Shown: positions 1 to 7,307 of the stretch, in pieces
Layout: each line of letters starts with the position of its first letter
Position numbering within the stretch: the stretch's first letter is position 1
Origin: a virus
Virus record (IMG/VR): IMGVR_UViG_3300032288_001679
Location: 1-23,727 of that record
Length of the DNA stretch: 23,727 bases
Strand: one strand, 5' to 3'
The notes under the pieces: generated by a model
Told to the model about the DNA's origin: nothing
Database searches by the model: none
Seen by the model: only the letters and a program-made list of their open reading frames with translations
Made by a program: the position numbers and the translations under genes

Positions 1-1468
1 CCGCAATTAGTTGAACACTAAATGCTTGTTCTACTACCTTTAATTCTTTTTCAGCACTTGCTGCTAATTGCTCTGTAGTATATCCCATGGTAGCAATTAC
101 TTGCTGTGCTTGTGATCCATCTCTAATAATGTTTTCAAACAATGCACCTAAACGAGCATATTGGTACTTACCAAAAAGAGTTTCTAAAACTTGTTGTTGC
201 TGAAATTCTCCAAGTGTTGATAATGCTTTTGAAAATGTTGTAACAATTCCCATTAAATCGCCTTGGTTTTGTTGAACTATAGATTTAATATTTATACCTA
301 AAGCACCAAGTTGTTCGCTTGCTTCTTTGCTTGGATTTATCAAAGATCCAAGACCTGACTTTAATGCGTTAGCACCTTGTTCAGCACTTACTCCACCTTC
401 TTGCATTGCTGCTAAAAACACGGTTAAATCTTTTACATCTCCACCCAATCCTTGAATTACTGGGGCTACTCTAGGAATTGCACTAGCAATATCTTGTAGG
501 CTTACAACTGTTTGGTTTTCTACCATGTTTAGATAATTAATAGTATTTGATAATTCTTGTCCAGATAATCTAAAAGCACTTTGTAGTGCAATAGTTGTTT
601 CTAAGGCAGCATTTTGATCCATTTGACCTAGTGTTGCTAATCTTGTTGATTCAGTTACAGCATCTGTTAGTTCACCATTTCTTCTACCAGCGGCTGCTGC
701 TTGTGCTGCAAGAGACATGGTATCTTTTACCGCAACTCCATATTTAGTAAACTCTTTACTTAGTCCTTCTACTGCTTTTAAATTATCTTGTAATTCTTTT
801 GGAGTTGTAAAAATATCTCCATAAACTTTTCTAAATGCAACTGATTGCATTTCTAAATCTCTAAATACTCTACCTGCTGTTGATCCAAAAATTGTAAGTG
901 GTACTGTAAACCCAACCATAAGTTGACGACCAGCCCATTGAACATTCTTACCAAAATTAATTAATTGAGTTGTACCTTGTCTAAACATAGACGATAGGAT
1001 TTGCATTCTTTGTGTCGATACAGCAAGTTCAGATGAGAATGCTGAAAGAGGTCTAATTGCAAGTGCTTCTTGCATGCCCTTTGCGGATTTCCCAGTTGCA
1101 ATAAACTGGGTTTGCATAGTACGTGCACGTTCTGCAGCCAGAGCAAAAGTCTCTGCGGCCATTGCACTTCTTTTATTAAAGGCGGCACTAAAAAATTGTC
1201 CTAGTGTTGCTTGGCCTTTTCTAAGTGTTGAATCAAGAGCAGCAGCAGAAGTCTGCATCTTAACCATTTCGGCCCTGAACATTCCAGTGCGATTAACGGC
1301 TGATGCAAGACTTTCTGCCCAAACTTTTGAAGCCTGACCTTGAGTTTTTTGATTTCTATTTAAAGTAAGATTAAAAGCATTAATTTGCTGTTGTAATCTT
1401 CTAAGTTCAGCAGCAGCACCGCTAGTGTTAATGTCAACATCAATACTAGTTTTAATAATCTCTGCCAC
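1..1468 (-). CDS. Tape measure protein, N-terminal 489 residues (runs off left edge)
   Basis: An open frame starts at a GTG (1468-1466) and continues without a stop to the left edge. The GTG overlaps the TAG of the tail chaperone frame by one base (TAGTG) and is preceded by a GAGGTG ribosome binding site. The first ~180 residues are rich in Ala, Gln, Arg and Ser and look helical or coiled-coil (for example VWAESLASAVNRTGMFRAEM). From about residue 180 the sequence reads RQLMVGFTVPLTIFGSTAGR and then an Ala/Leu-rich stretch (TKYGVAVKDTMSLAAQAAAA), as in TP901-type tape measure proteins. Such proteins set tail length and are threaded through the tail tube. Position right after the major tail protein and frameshifted chaperones supports the call. 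The C-terminal part, including any membrane or peptidase segment, lies outside the window. Confidence 0.93.
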   Translation of the reverse strand, partial: MAEIIKTSIDVDINTSGAAAELRRLQQQINAFNLTLNRNQKTQGQASKVWAESLASAVNRTGMFRAEMVKMQTSAAALDSTLRKGQATLGQFFSAAFNKRSAMAAETFALAAERARTMQTQFIATGKSAKGMQEALAIRPLSAFSSELAVSTQRMQILSSMFRQGTTQLINFGKNVQWAGRQLMVGFTVPLTIFGSTAGRVFRDLEMQSVAFRKVYGDIFTTPKELQDNLKAVEGLSKEFTKYGVAVKDTMSLAAQAAAAGRRNGELTDAVTESTRLATLGQMDQNAALETTIALQSAFRLSGQELSNTINYLNMVENQTVVSLQDIASAIPRVAPVIQGLGGDVKDLTVFLAAMQEGGVSAEQGANALKSGLGSLINPSKEASEQLGALGINIKSIVQQNQGDLMGIVTTFSKALSTLGEFQQQQVLETLFGKYQYARLGALFENIIRDGSQAQQVIATMGYTTEQLAASAEKELKVVEQAFSVQLIA

Positions 1469-1839
1469 TAATCAATCACCTCGTAGTCTAGACCTTCTCC
1501 AATTCCAAACCCTGCTCTTTTAGCAGCGTGTCCTTTAAGGGACACAATATCATTTGGATCCGAAGTTCTACCACCACTAAAAGCCTTTGCCTTTATTCTT
1601 TCCCAGGCATCTTGACTTTCGGACGAACTGCCTTTATCTATATCAACACCTTGCATTGCGGCCAAGAATTTTCTATTTTCATAGTCTTCTTTATTCTTGG
1701 TATTTATTATCGCTACCAATTCTGGTATTGATATACTTTCTTCCATCTCTTCATAATTCTTCCAGAACCCTAGAAGAAATACTCGAGACTCTAGGTCAGC
1801 GAGATCTAGTTCGTCCCAACTAGAGCCGCTGCCAGTGCG
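1468..1839 (-). CDS. Tail assembly chaperone, frameshifted T part (gpGT C-terminus)
   Basis: This frame is read only after a -1 ribosomal shift from the upstream chaperone gene at CCCAAAC (1839-1845). It is open upstream of its first ATG (1746): the codons between the slip site and that ATG give RTGSGSSWDELDLADLESRV and then FLLGFWKNYEEMEESISIPE, with no stop. The joined product is complement(1839..2141) plus complement(1468..1839), 101 + 123 = 224 residues. No good ribosome binding site precedes ATG 1746, so independent initiation is less likely than frameshifting. In lambda-like siphophages the G and GT proteins coat the tape measure protein during tail assembly. The frame ends one base into the tape measure start, the usual position. 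Confidence 0.88.
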   Translation of the reverse strand, partial: RTGSGSSWDELDLADLESRVFLLGFWKNYEEMEESISIPELVAIINTKNKEDYENRKFLAAMQGVDIDKGSSSESQDAWERIKAKAFSGGRTSDPNDIVSLKGHAAKRAGFGIGEGLDYEVID

Positions 1840-1845
1840 TTTGGG
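1797..1845 (-). promoter_or_regulatory. Programmed -1 frameshift site with downstream stem
   Basis: On the minus strand CCCAAAC lies at 1845-1839, in the 0-frame phase C CCA AAC needed for a tandem -1 slip to CCC AAA. After a 7-base spacer, CAGCG (1831-1827) can pair with CGCTG (1801-1797). Inside that, TCTAGTT (1824-1818) can pair with AACTAGA (1811-1805) around a 6-base loop. Slippery heptamer, spacer and stem match the usual stimulatory layout. The G frame stops 11 codons after the site, inside the stem. Confidence 0.85.
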
Positions 1846-2141
1846 TCGTTCAACTTAATACCCGCAGCCACTTCAATGATCTTGTAAACTGTTGGCAAGT
1901 CTACAATTTCTTCTAATTTTTCTTTTGTTGCAAGTTCTGGATTATATTGTTTCATTGCAATTACTGCACAATCTAACAATAGATCCATAGACTTGATGTT
2001 ATCTTCAGCAACTTTTTCATCTGAAATTTTTTGGAATTCTTTCATAAAATCTCTTAAAACTTTAATTTTAAGTGGTTTCATTTCTAGTTTTGTTCCGTCT
2101 TGTAACTCTACTTCTACAACTTCATAAACACTTGTAGCCAT
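1806..2141 (-). CDS. Tail assembly chaperone (gpG-like)
   Basis: This 111-residue soluble protein begins at ATG 2141 behind a strong AAGGAGG site. It is acidic and mostly helical (LRDFMKEFQKISDEKV; LLLDCAVIAMKQYNPELATK), as gpG-type chaperones are. It lies between the major tail protein and the tape measure gene, where siphophages keep this protein. The last codons contain the slippery heptamer that lets some ribosomes enter the T frame, so this short form should be the abundant product and the 224-residue fusion the minor one. Family assignment rests on position, size and the frameshift, not on a sequence motif. Confidence 0.87.
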   Translation of the reverse strand: MATSVYEVVEVELQDGTKLEMKPLKIKVLRDFMKEFQKISDEKVAEDNIKSMDLLLDCAVIAMKQYNPELATKEKLEEIVDLPTVYKIIEVAAGIKLNDPNALAAALVGTN

Positions 2142-2169
2142 TAATAAGCCTCCTTAAGACTCTATAAAA

Positions 2170-2178
2170 ATTATAGCA
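2170..2178 (-). promoter_or_regulatory. Extended -10 promoter for chaperone and tape measure genes
   Basis: The minus strand reads TGCTATAAT (2178-2170), a perfect -10 hexamer with the TGn extension. No good -35 box is found 17 bases upstream (TTTATT). It lies between the terminator at 2218-2241 and the chaperone start at 2141, so it would restart transcription for the tail genes. This is a visual match only. Confidence 0.5.
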
Positions 2179-2217
2179 TAAATAGGGTTTAAAATAAAGA
2201 CTTTATATATCACAAAA

Positions 2218-2241
2218 CCCACCCCCCTTTAAGGGGATGGG
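2218..2241 (-). terminator. Intrinsic terminator after the major tail protein gene
   Basis: Read on the minus strand, CCCATCCCC (2241-2233) pairs with GGGGGTGGG (2226-2218), a 9-bp stem including one U-G pair and a 6-base loop. TTTTGTG follows directly. It sits 25 bases past the major tail protein stop codon. Confidence 0.85.
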
Positions 2242-2265
2242 CTAAGTGTTTATGAAATTGTATTA

Positions 2266-2943
2266 CTATGCGTTTGTACGATCAACGATCTTACCATAAG
2301 ATCCGTTAGATGCTGAAAGCAAACGGAAGGTTACTTCAAACATAGAAGGTGTATCACGTTTTGCAGAAACTGTAACATTCTCAATTGAGAGTGCACGGTT
2401 TGCAACGTAAACACGTTCTTTAGAAACGTTTGGATCACCAGTTCCTGGACCAACTGCAACGATTGCTCGTTCCAATGGTACGTCACCGATATCACCAGAC
2501 TTCAAGTCTAGGACTTGTCCGTTAGATGTTGAAGATGAACCTGATAGATCATCATCGTCTGCAGCGATAGCAGTTACAAGGTTTTCCAAAGTTGCTTCAG
2601 CAAATGCTTTTACTAAACTTACTGACATACCTTGTTTGTACAGACGTGCAACGTCTAGCAATTGATCAACTTGAACTTCACCAAAATCTGGTTGGAATTG
2701 CATTTCCAAACCATTCATGGTGTAGCCAACGTTTTGCCAGTATGCTGCGTCTCCTGATCCTGATGATAAAGTTTCTTTGAAACTTGTAGCAGACACGAAT
2801 GCTGGAAGACCTGCTGTACTTGCTGTGTTTGCAGAGAATTTATATGCAGATACTGAGTCGTACCATTCTAGTGAATAATCACCAATGAATAATGCGGCAG
2901 CACCTACAATGATTTGTTTAGAATCTCCACGAGTATAAGCCAT
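2266..2943 (-). CDS. Major tail protein
   Basis: The 225-residue product starts at ATG 2943 with a strong AGGAGGG site 8 bases upstream and ends at TAG 2266. It is moderately acidic and rich in beta-forming, Ser/Gly/Ala-rich sequence, with a low-complexity loop (AADDDDLSGSSSTSNG, about residues 127-142) and a C-terminal strand-rich part (VTVSAKRDTPSMFEVTFRLL). These features fit a siphophage tail-tube subunit, which polymerises into hexameric rings. Position after the tail completion gene and before the chaperone pair is the standard order. The own terminator and strong ribosome binding site fit a high-copy structural protein. The assignment comes mainly from context. Confidence 0.85.
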   Translation of the reverse strand: MAYTRGDSKQIIVGAAALFIGDYSLEWYDSVSAYKFSANTASTAGLPAFVSATSFKETLSSGSGDAAYWQNVGYTMNGLEMQFQPDFGEVQVDQLLDVARLYKQGMSVSLVKAFAEATLENLVTAIAADDDDLSGSSSTSNGQVLDLKSGDIGDVPLERAIVAVGPGTGDPNVSKERVYVANRALSIENVTVSAKRDTPSMFEVTFRLLSASNGSYGKIVDRTNA

Positions 2944-2990
2944 ATTTATTTCCCTCCTCTAGTTTTTAATAGTGGGGGCGTTCCTCACTT

Positions 2991-3590
2991 CTAATTATAA
3001 CTACCGTTTACAAGGTGATAATCGGCTTTAATTATAATATCCTGAGAGAATACATTTCTTTGATCATCTAAGTTTGTAGCATCTTTCATATAAGTAGTCT
3101 GATAGGCATTAACGCAATGAAGCATAATTCTATGATGCCCCCCATAATATTCCCTCATGAAGGAATTTATGTCTTCTGCTGCTGCATCTTCTCTATCTAT
3201 AATTTCTACTAGTTTGTTGGTTATAGCCCTAGTTACGCCGTAATCATCAGTGCTTACCTTAAACCTAGATTGAATACCTTTCATTGGGTAGAAGTATCTA
3301 GTATTTCCTGATCTTTGTTTAATAAAGTCATCATAGATAATTACTAAATTATTCTCTACCTCAACTTCTGGCAACTGAGTTCCAGCATTAGTAATAGGAT
3401 AAATAGGAACTACTGTCCTTCCATTTGTATCTTTAATTCTTCCATATTGATCAAATCCATCGTTTTGAATTAATTCATTAAATGCATACTTTAAAATATT
3501 TAAGGTTGCATCTTGTGCAGCAACACTAGCGGACATTGTCCAGAACTGTGGACTAGCAGCAGTTGGAATTATGATTGGGAAATTAGCCAA
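2991..3590 (-). CDS. Tail completion/terminator protein
   Basis: This 199-residue protein uses a TTG start (3590) that overlaps the preceding gene by 8 bases. An AGGAG site lies 9 bases upstream of the TTG, and no in-frame ATG fits better. The centre (VENNLVIIYDDFIKQRSGNTRYFYPMKGI, positions about 78-106) and later part (NKLVEIIDREDAAAEDINSF) match the alternating strand-helix pattern of small tail terminators that cap the tail tube. It is followed directly by the major tail protein, as expected for this role. Sequence identity to a named family is not recognised, so the call is from order, size and fold impression. Confidence 0.68.
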   Translation of the reverse strand: MANFPIIIPTAASPQFWTMSASVAAQDATLNILKYAFNELIQNDGFDQYGRIKDTNGRTVVPIYPITNAGTQLPEVEVENNLVIIYDDFIKQRSGNTRYFYPMKGIQSRFKVSTDDYGVTRAITNKLVEIIDREDAAAEDINSFMREYYGGHHRIMLHCVNAYQTTYMKDATNLDDQRNVFSQDIIIKADYHLVNGSYN

Positions 3591-4275
3591 TTAAATCATC
3601 TCCTGGAATATTAGCAATCCATTGAGTTGCTGAGTTTTTACCAATAGTTTTTGCATTAGGGCTTTTCGCTGCTACTCTAACATTTTTTTTATATTCTTTT
3701 GCATCTTCAAAATGCTTATAAAACCTTATAGATCTTAAATAAATTTCTTGAAAGTAGTTTAAATAAAATTCATTAAAGGCATTAACAAAAGCACCTCTAA
3801 CTGCTTCTCCACCAGGATTAGCAATCGTGATAGGTCCCTTTCTAAAATATTCTTGACCATCTATTTCAAAGAATAACGCTTGTGCCTCATCTTCTGTAAT
3901 AGTAACAGTTTCTCCTAATTCCATAATAGTTGCTTTGTCATAAAATGGTTCTTTTGATCCATCTTTAATACTATCTGATTGTAGTAATTCAGCAGATACT
4001 TCAGATCCAGATGCTATAGATTTTAGTCTTAACTGAAATAGTCTTGATGATGGATCTCCTATTTGACCCCATTCATATACATGATGTAGCATACCTGGAT
4101 GTAAACGAGCAAGGCCATCAAGGTATTGATAAAATACATTAACACTTGTTGTAGCCATTTTTGTAGCAATCTTTGCCTTACTTTGTTTTGTCTCAGTTAT
4201 AAATCCATCTGAATAATCTATAATATTATTAATTGTCTTGCTTAATTTTTTAGTATCAAACTTTACTTTAATCAT
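3583..4275 (-). CDS. Head-tail joining protein (HK97 gp10-like neck protein, probable)
   Basis: The 230-residue product starts at ATG 4275, sharing one base with the upstream stop (TAATG), which suggests translational coupling. The N-terminal segment (MIKVKFDTKKLSKTINNIID) and the helix after it resemble HK97 gp10-type tail completion proteins, which often begin with a short strand and a long helix. The remainder holds a beta-rich centre (about residues 90-160) and a basic tail (KKNVRVAAKSPNAKTIGKNS). It is longer than a typical gp10 (~130 residues), so an inserted domain is likely. It would sit at the head-tail interface. Confidence in the exact neck role is moderate. Confidence 0.6.
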   Translation of the reverse strand: MIKVKFDTKKLSKTINNIIDYSDGFITETKQSKAKIATKMATTSVNVFYQYLDGLARLHPGMLHHVYEWGQIGDPSSRLFQLRLKSIASGSEVSAELLQSDSIKDGSKEPFYDKATIMELGETVTITEDEAQALFFEIDGQEYFRKGPITIANPGGEAVRGAFVNAFNEFYLNYFQEIYLRSIRFYKHFEDAKEYKKNVRVAAKSPNAKTIGKNSATQWIANIPGDDLIG

Positions 4276-4730
4276 TAATATAGTACCTCTTGTTGCTTCT
4301 TTGATCTAGCAAGAAATGCTCTATAAAATTCAACTTTATGATTAAAATCATAGTTAGGAACAAATGTTTTTATTTCAAATTGTACCCTTTTACCAAGTAT
4401 GTCTTCCCAAACATAGTCTCCATTAGAATCTTTAATATCTGTTATAAGTATTTCAGTTATAGGATAAAATGTTCCATTTTTCTTTTTTTGAAGATTTTCT
4501 CCAGTTCTAAAGGCTATATCAGAATTAAGTTCGAATAATGAATTTGTATTTTTAATTTCAGCATTTAAACTAGTACCTACTGATGTTATTGATATAGCAG
4601 AACATTTTATAGTTCTATCATATACCCAAGATTTTTTCATTACCCCAAGTTCATCCTGTTTACTATCTGCATAATAAAGTTCAGCAGTCATTGGGTAAAA
4701 GATATCTTTAAGACTAGAGGTAGGAAGCAT
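4275..4730 (-). CDS. Head closure protein (head-tail connector, probable)
   Basis: A 151-residue protein starts at ATG 4730, overlapping the previous stop by one base (TAATG). It is strand-rich (YPMTAELYYADSKQDELGVM; DYVWEDILGKRVQFEIKTFV), in keeping with the small beta-barrel head-closure proteins that seal the portal-adaptor complex. The gene lies second after the capsid gene in a tightly packed run of four neck genes with 1-, 1- and 8-base overlaps. Its role is inferred from this conserved order, adaptor then closure then neck then tail terminator. No catalytic motif is visible. Confidence 0.6.
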   Translation of the reverse strand: MLPTSSLKDIFYPMTAELYYADSKQDELGVMKKSWVYDRTIKCSAISITSVGTSLNAEIKNTNSLFELNSDIAFRTGENLQKKKNGTFYPITEILITDIKDSNGDYVWEDILGKRVQFEIKTFVPNYDFNHKVEFYRAFLARSKKQQEVLY

Positions 4731-5617
4731 TACAACACTCCAGGAAGAATTGGCTTTTGGTATCTCTCCAGTATTCTATCTACTATACGATTTCCAGTAC
4801 TATCCTTTGCATAGCCTTTTGAAAATTGAATTTTAAAATCATCATTATCAAATGATTCAATATACTTATTTACATATTTAAGATTATCTTCAACAATATC
4901 TTGAACTAATATTTGTGCTGCTTCTTGAATATCTTGTGGAATAACCTTCCATCCATATTCTGCATCTACTAAATATTCATACCCATCAGCAAATTCAATA
5001 TCTAGATATCTATCTCTCCATACAACTGTATATTCTGCTCTATTATTAGCATCTGATTTATTATATACAATTGCACTAAGTTGTCTTTTATAAACATACT
5101 CTTGATCTTTATCATATAAGTTTGGATCTCTGTCAAAGAAGGCTTCGTTATTTTCTAAAATACTGTAAATCTTTCCAGTAATTAATTCATCTATTAAAAG
5201 TTCATCTGATCCAGTTCCAATAAATTCTTTTTTCTTTCTTAGGTAATCAAATCCTCCAGTATAAGAATCTATAATGTATCTGGATAGTCTTTCATACTCT
5301 GTTGCTTGAGCAGTTGTTATTTTAAATGCTGAAGCCAATGATGCTATATTTGCATATGGTCTAACTAAGTCTATATTGAACATTTTAACCAAGTCTTCAG
5401 ACTGTAATTCTTTTACTGAAGCAGCAAGTTTTGCTGTATATGGTATAAAGTACTCTGGCAAGGAAAATACTGCAGTTCCAGAAGTTAATGCTGTGGCAGA
5501 TGCAGAGTATTCTTCTCCAGTAATTAAATCATTAAGTTCGATTAAATAGTTAGTGCTTGCAGTTAAACCTGAAACAGATGCACTTAATACACCACTGTTA
5601 TAATTTAAAATTTCCAT
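4730..5617 (-). CDS. Head-tail adaptor with extra N-terminal beta domain
   Basis: The product has 295 residues from ATG 5617, behind an AGAGGTG site. Residues 1 to about 70 are repetitive and strand-forming (SGVLSASVSGLTASTNYLIE; TALTSGTAVFSLPEYFIPYT), like a small Ig-like or beta-sandwich domain. From about residue 85 a helical portion (ASAFKITTAQATEYERLSRY) fits the helical bundle of gp6-type adaptors that dock on the portal ring. Typical adaptors have 100-200 residues, so the N-terminal domain is an addition, possibly exposed near the neck. It is the first gene after the capsid gene, the usual adaptor position. It has its own promoter candidate after the capsid terminator. Confidence 0.65.
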   Translation of the reverse strand: MEILNYNSGVLSASVSGLTASTNYLIELNDLITGEEYSASATALTSGTAVFSLPEYFIPYTAKLAASVKELQSEDLVKMFNIDLVRPYANIASLASAFKITTAQATEYERLSRYIIDSYTGGFDYLRKKKEFIGTGSDELLIDELITGKIYSILENNEAFFDRDPNLYDKDQEYVYKRQLSAIVYNKSDANNRAEYTVVWRDRYLDIEFADGYEYLVDAEYGWKVIPQDIQEAAQILVQDIVEDNLKYVNKYIESFDNDDFKIQFSKGYAKDSTGNRIVDRILERYQKPILPGVL

Positions 5618-5633
5618 TGTGCACCTCTAAATT

Positions 5634-5642
5634 ATTATATCA
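5634..5642 (-). promoter_or_regulatory. Extended -10 promoter for the neck and tail genes
   Basis: TGATATAAT (5642-5634) is a perfect -10 with a TGn extension, 16 bases before the adaptor start and just after the capsid terminator. No -35 match is present. The surrounding 16 bases ATAAATGATATAATAA are identical to those upstream of the protease gene (8128-8136), which supports a real shared element. Confidence 0.52.
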
Positions 5643-5656
5643 TTTATAAATAAATA

Positions 5657-5682
5657 AGAGGGGAACATTTCTGCTCCCCTCT
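5657..5682 (-). terminator. Intrinsic terminator after the major capsid gene
   Basis: AGAGGGGA (5682-5675 on the minus strand) pairs perfectly with TCCCCTCT (5664-5657), an 8-bp stem with a 10-base loop. It is followed by the T-rich TATTTATTTAT. It lies 19 bases past the capsid stop codon. The T tract is interrupted, so some readthrough is possible. Confidence 0.75.
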
Positions 5683-5700
5683 ATAATTGATCAGTACAAA

Positions 5701-6678
5701 TTATGCACTGTATGCAACTGCGTCAGTTTCTTCGATTTGAACTCCGAAACGTAAGAATACTGTATATTCTACAGTGTCTTTCTTAGGTTTGAATTCACGA
5801 TGAACTGTTACGTCTCTTTGGAAACCCCAAATACGGTTTTCAGGGAATGTCAAGACGACACGGTTTGTTGGCATCAATGGAACTTCAAGCAATGGAAGAC
5901 CCAATACTCTGTAAGAGATTGGCATTCCAAGGATTTGTGGTTCTTGTCCACCAACTACACGTTCTACGATTCTTTCGCTGTTCAGGTTACCTGAAGAGCC
6001 AAGACCGTTGATGATTCCTGATACTGTTTCTGAATCAGCATAGAACTTCATGTTTGAACGTGCTGCACGGAACTTACGTGGCATTGCAAGAACTAATGCT
6101 TGCAAATCTTCTACGTCTGTACCAAATGCTGCACTGTGTCCGTTGTTTTCTTTAGCAGTAAAGCCTTGCATGATGTTTAGGAATGCATTGGAACCTGTTC
6201 CAGTTCCGTTGATTGCTAGATCTTCTAAGTCGTTTGCAAATGCACGAGTCATTGTACGTACTAAGTGATCTTCTAATCCTGCACCTTCTAAGTTATCTTC
6301 TAGTGCTTCACTTGCTACTTCCCAGTCAAGACGAATTTTCTTTGTAGAAATTTCGACCTTTGTGAAGGTAACGCCAGCGTTTGTGTAAGTTGCATCTGCT
6401 TGAGCAGCGGCACGGATTACACGTTCTCCAACGTTTAGTTTTTCAAGTTCTGCAGCGTTTGTACGCATTGTTACTCTGCGTCCGTCACGTGCTAGTACTT
6501 GTTGTTCGAATATGTATTCGATAAATTGGCGTGATTGCTCAGGAGAAAGAATACCACCGTCATCAGTGGTAGATCCAACTACTCCAAGGTCGCCAGCGGC
6601 TGGGGATGTTACTCCACCAATACCACCTGAGACAATGGAACCTGTTGCAGCAGCCTTATTTAAAATATCTTCTGCCAT
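5701..6678 (-). CDS. Major capsid protein, HK97 fold
   Basis: This 325-residue protein starts at ATG 6678 with GGAGGTG 8 bases upstream and ends at TAA 5701. A Gly/Ala/Ser-rich N-terminus (about 1-45) precedes EQSRQFIEYIFEQQVLARDG, a typical start of the long spine helix region. KKIRLDWEVASEALEDNL and LEDHLVRTMTRAFANDLEDL, followed by AINGTGTGSNAFLNIMQG, are characteristic of HK97-type capsid proteins, as is the C-terminal GFQRDVTVHREFKPKKDTVE and the VEYTVFLRFG strand. It follows the protease-scaffold gene directly. Base composition is richer in G and C than in the neighbouring genes by eye, as expected of a highly expressed gene. Confidence 0.94.
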   Translation of the reverse strand: MAEDILNKAAATGSIVSGGIGGVTSPAAGDLGVVGSTTDDGGILSPEQSRQFIEYIFEQQVLARDGRRVTMRTNAAELEKLNVGERVIRAAAQADATYTNAGVTFTKVEISTKKIRLDWEVASEALEDNLEGAGLEDHLVRTMTRAFANDLEDLAINGTGTGSNAFLNIMQGFTAKENNGHSAAFGTDVEDLQALVLAMPRKFRAARSNMKFYADSETVSGIINGLGSSGNLNSERIVERVVGGQEPQILGMPISYRVLGLPLLEVPLMPTNRVVLTFPENRIWGFQRDVTVHREFKPKKDTVEYTVFLRFGVQIEETDAVAYSA

Positions 6679-6701
6679 AATAATTTCACCTCCCAGTGAA
6701 T

Positions 6702-7307
6702 TTAGCGATATAGGTCAGCGGAATTGAGGAAACGCCCGCCCCACATTGCTTTTTTTGTTATTTTTTCTTCTTGAACGACCCCGCCTAGGTCGCCAGATTT
6801 ACGGACAGCGGTTTCGTCTTCTAGACCGTCAACACGCTTTCCAAACTCATCTACATTGCCCTTAATGCCTTTAATTTCCTCTTGTGCGGAAGCAATGTCT
6901 TTCTTTAGTGATGCCACTGTTTCGTTTAGTGACTTAATTGTAGTCACCAAGTCTCCAAGTACTGAAGCAACTGTATTTTGAACCTCATCAACAGATTCTT
7001 GTACTGTATCTACAGCCTTTGCTAAATCAACGTCTTCGCTTTTTACGCTTTTTTCAGTTTCTTCAGCAGGAGTGGCGGCATCTTCGGCTGGGGCTGCTTC
7101 TTCAGCAGGTGCTGCTTCTTCAGCAGGTGCTGCTTCTTCAGCAGGTGCTGCTTCTTCAGCAGGTGCTGCTTCTTCAGCAGGTGCTGCTTCTTCAGCAGGT
7201 GCTGCTTCTGCAGGTGCTACTTCTTCAGTAGGTGCTGCTTCGCCCTCAGACTTTACAATGTTTTCATCTGCAACCTTAACGATTGCATCTACATTTTCAT
7301 TTGCCAT
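6702..7307 (-). CDS. Scaffold protein from an internal in-frame start (predicted)
   Basis: Inside the protease gene, AAGGAGGGG (7322-7314) stands 6 bases before an in-frame ATG (7307). This ribosome binding site is stronger than that of the full-length gene. The predicted 201-residue product begins MANENVDAIVKVADENIV and contains the EAAPAE repeat, the coiled coil (TIKSLNETVASLKKDIASAQ) and a basic C-terminus (KITKKAMWGGRFLNSADLYR). Scaffold proteins are typically helical with a basic C-terminal capsid-binding end. The arrangement copies lambda C/Nu3, where the scaffold is made from an internal start in the protease gene. The same start gives a scaffold without the protease, so most copies would be non-catalytic. 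The product is inferred from sequence alone. Confidence 0.72.
   Translation of the reverse strand: MANENVDAIVKVADENIVKSEGEAAPTEEVAPAEAAPAEEAAPAEEAAPAEEAAPAEEAAPAEEAAPAEEAAPAEDAATPAEETEKSVKSEDVDLAKAVDTVQESVDEVQNTVASVLGDLVTTIKSLNETVASLKKDIASAQEEIKGIKGNVDEFGKRVDGLEDETAVRKSGDLGGVVQEEKITKKAMWGGRFLNSADLYR

Noticed and set aside
961-1337. Two small open frames (75 and 87 residues) inside the tape measure gene
   Set aside because: They are shadows of the continuous tape measure frame, have no ribosome binding sites and show no protein-like composition.
1468-1746. Independent 92-residue gene starting at ATG 1746
   Set aside because: No good ribosome binding site, and the frame continues upstream to the slippery heptamer, so it is the T part of a frameshift product.
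7093-7200. CRISPR-like array
   Set aside because: The repeats are direct, in-frame and without spacers. They code for a protein repeat.
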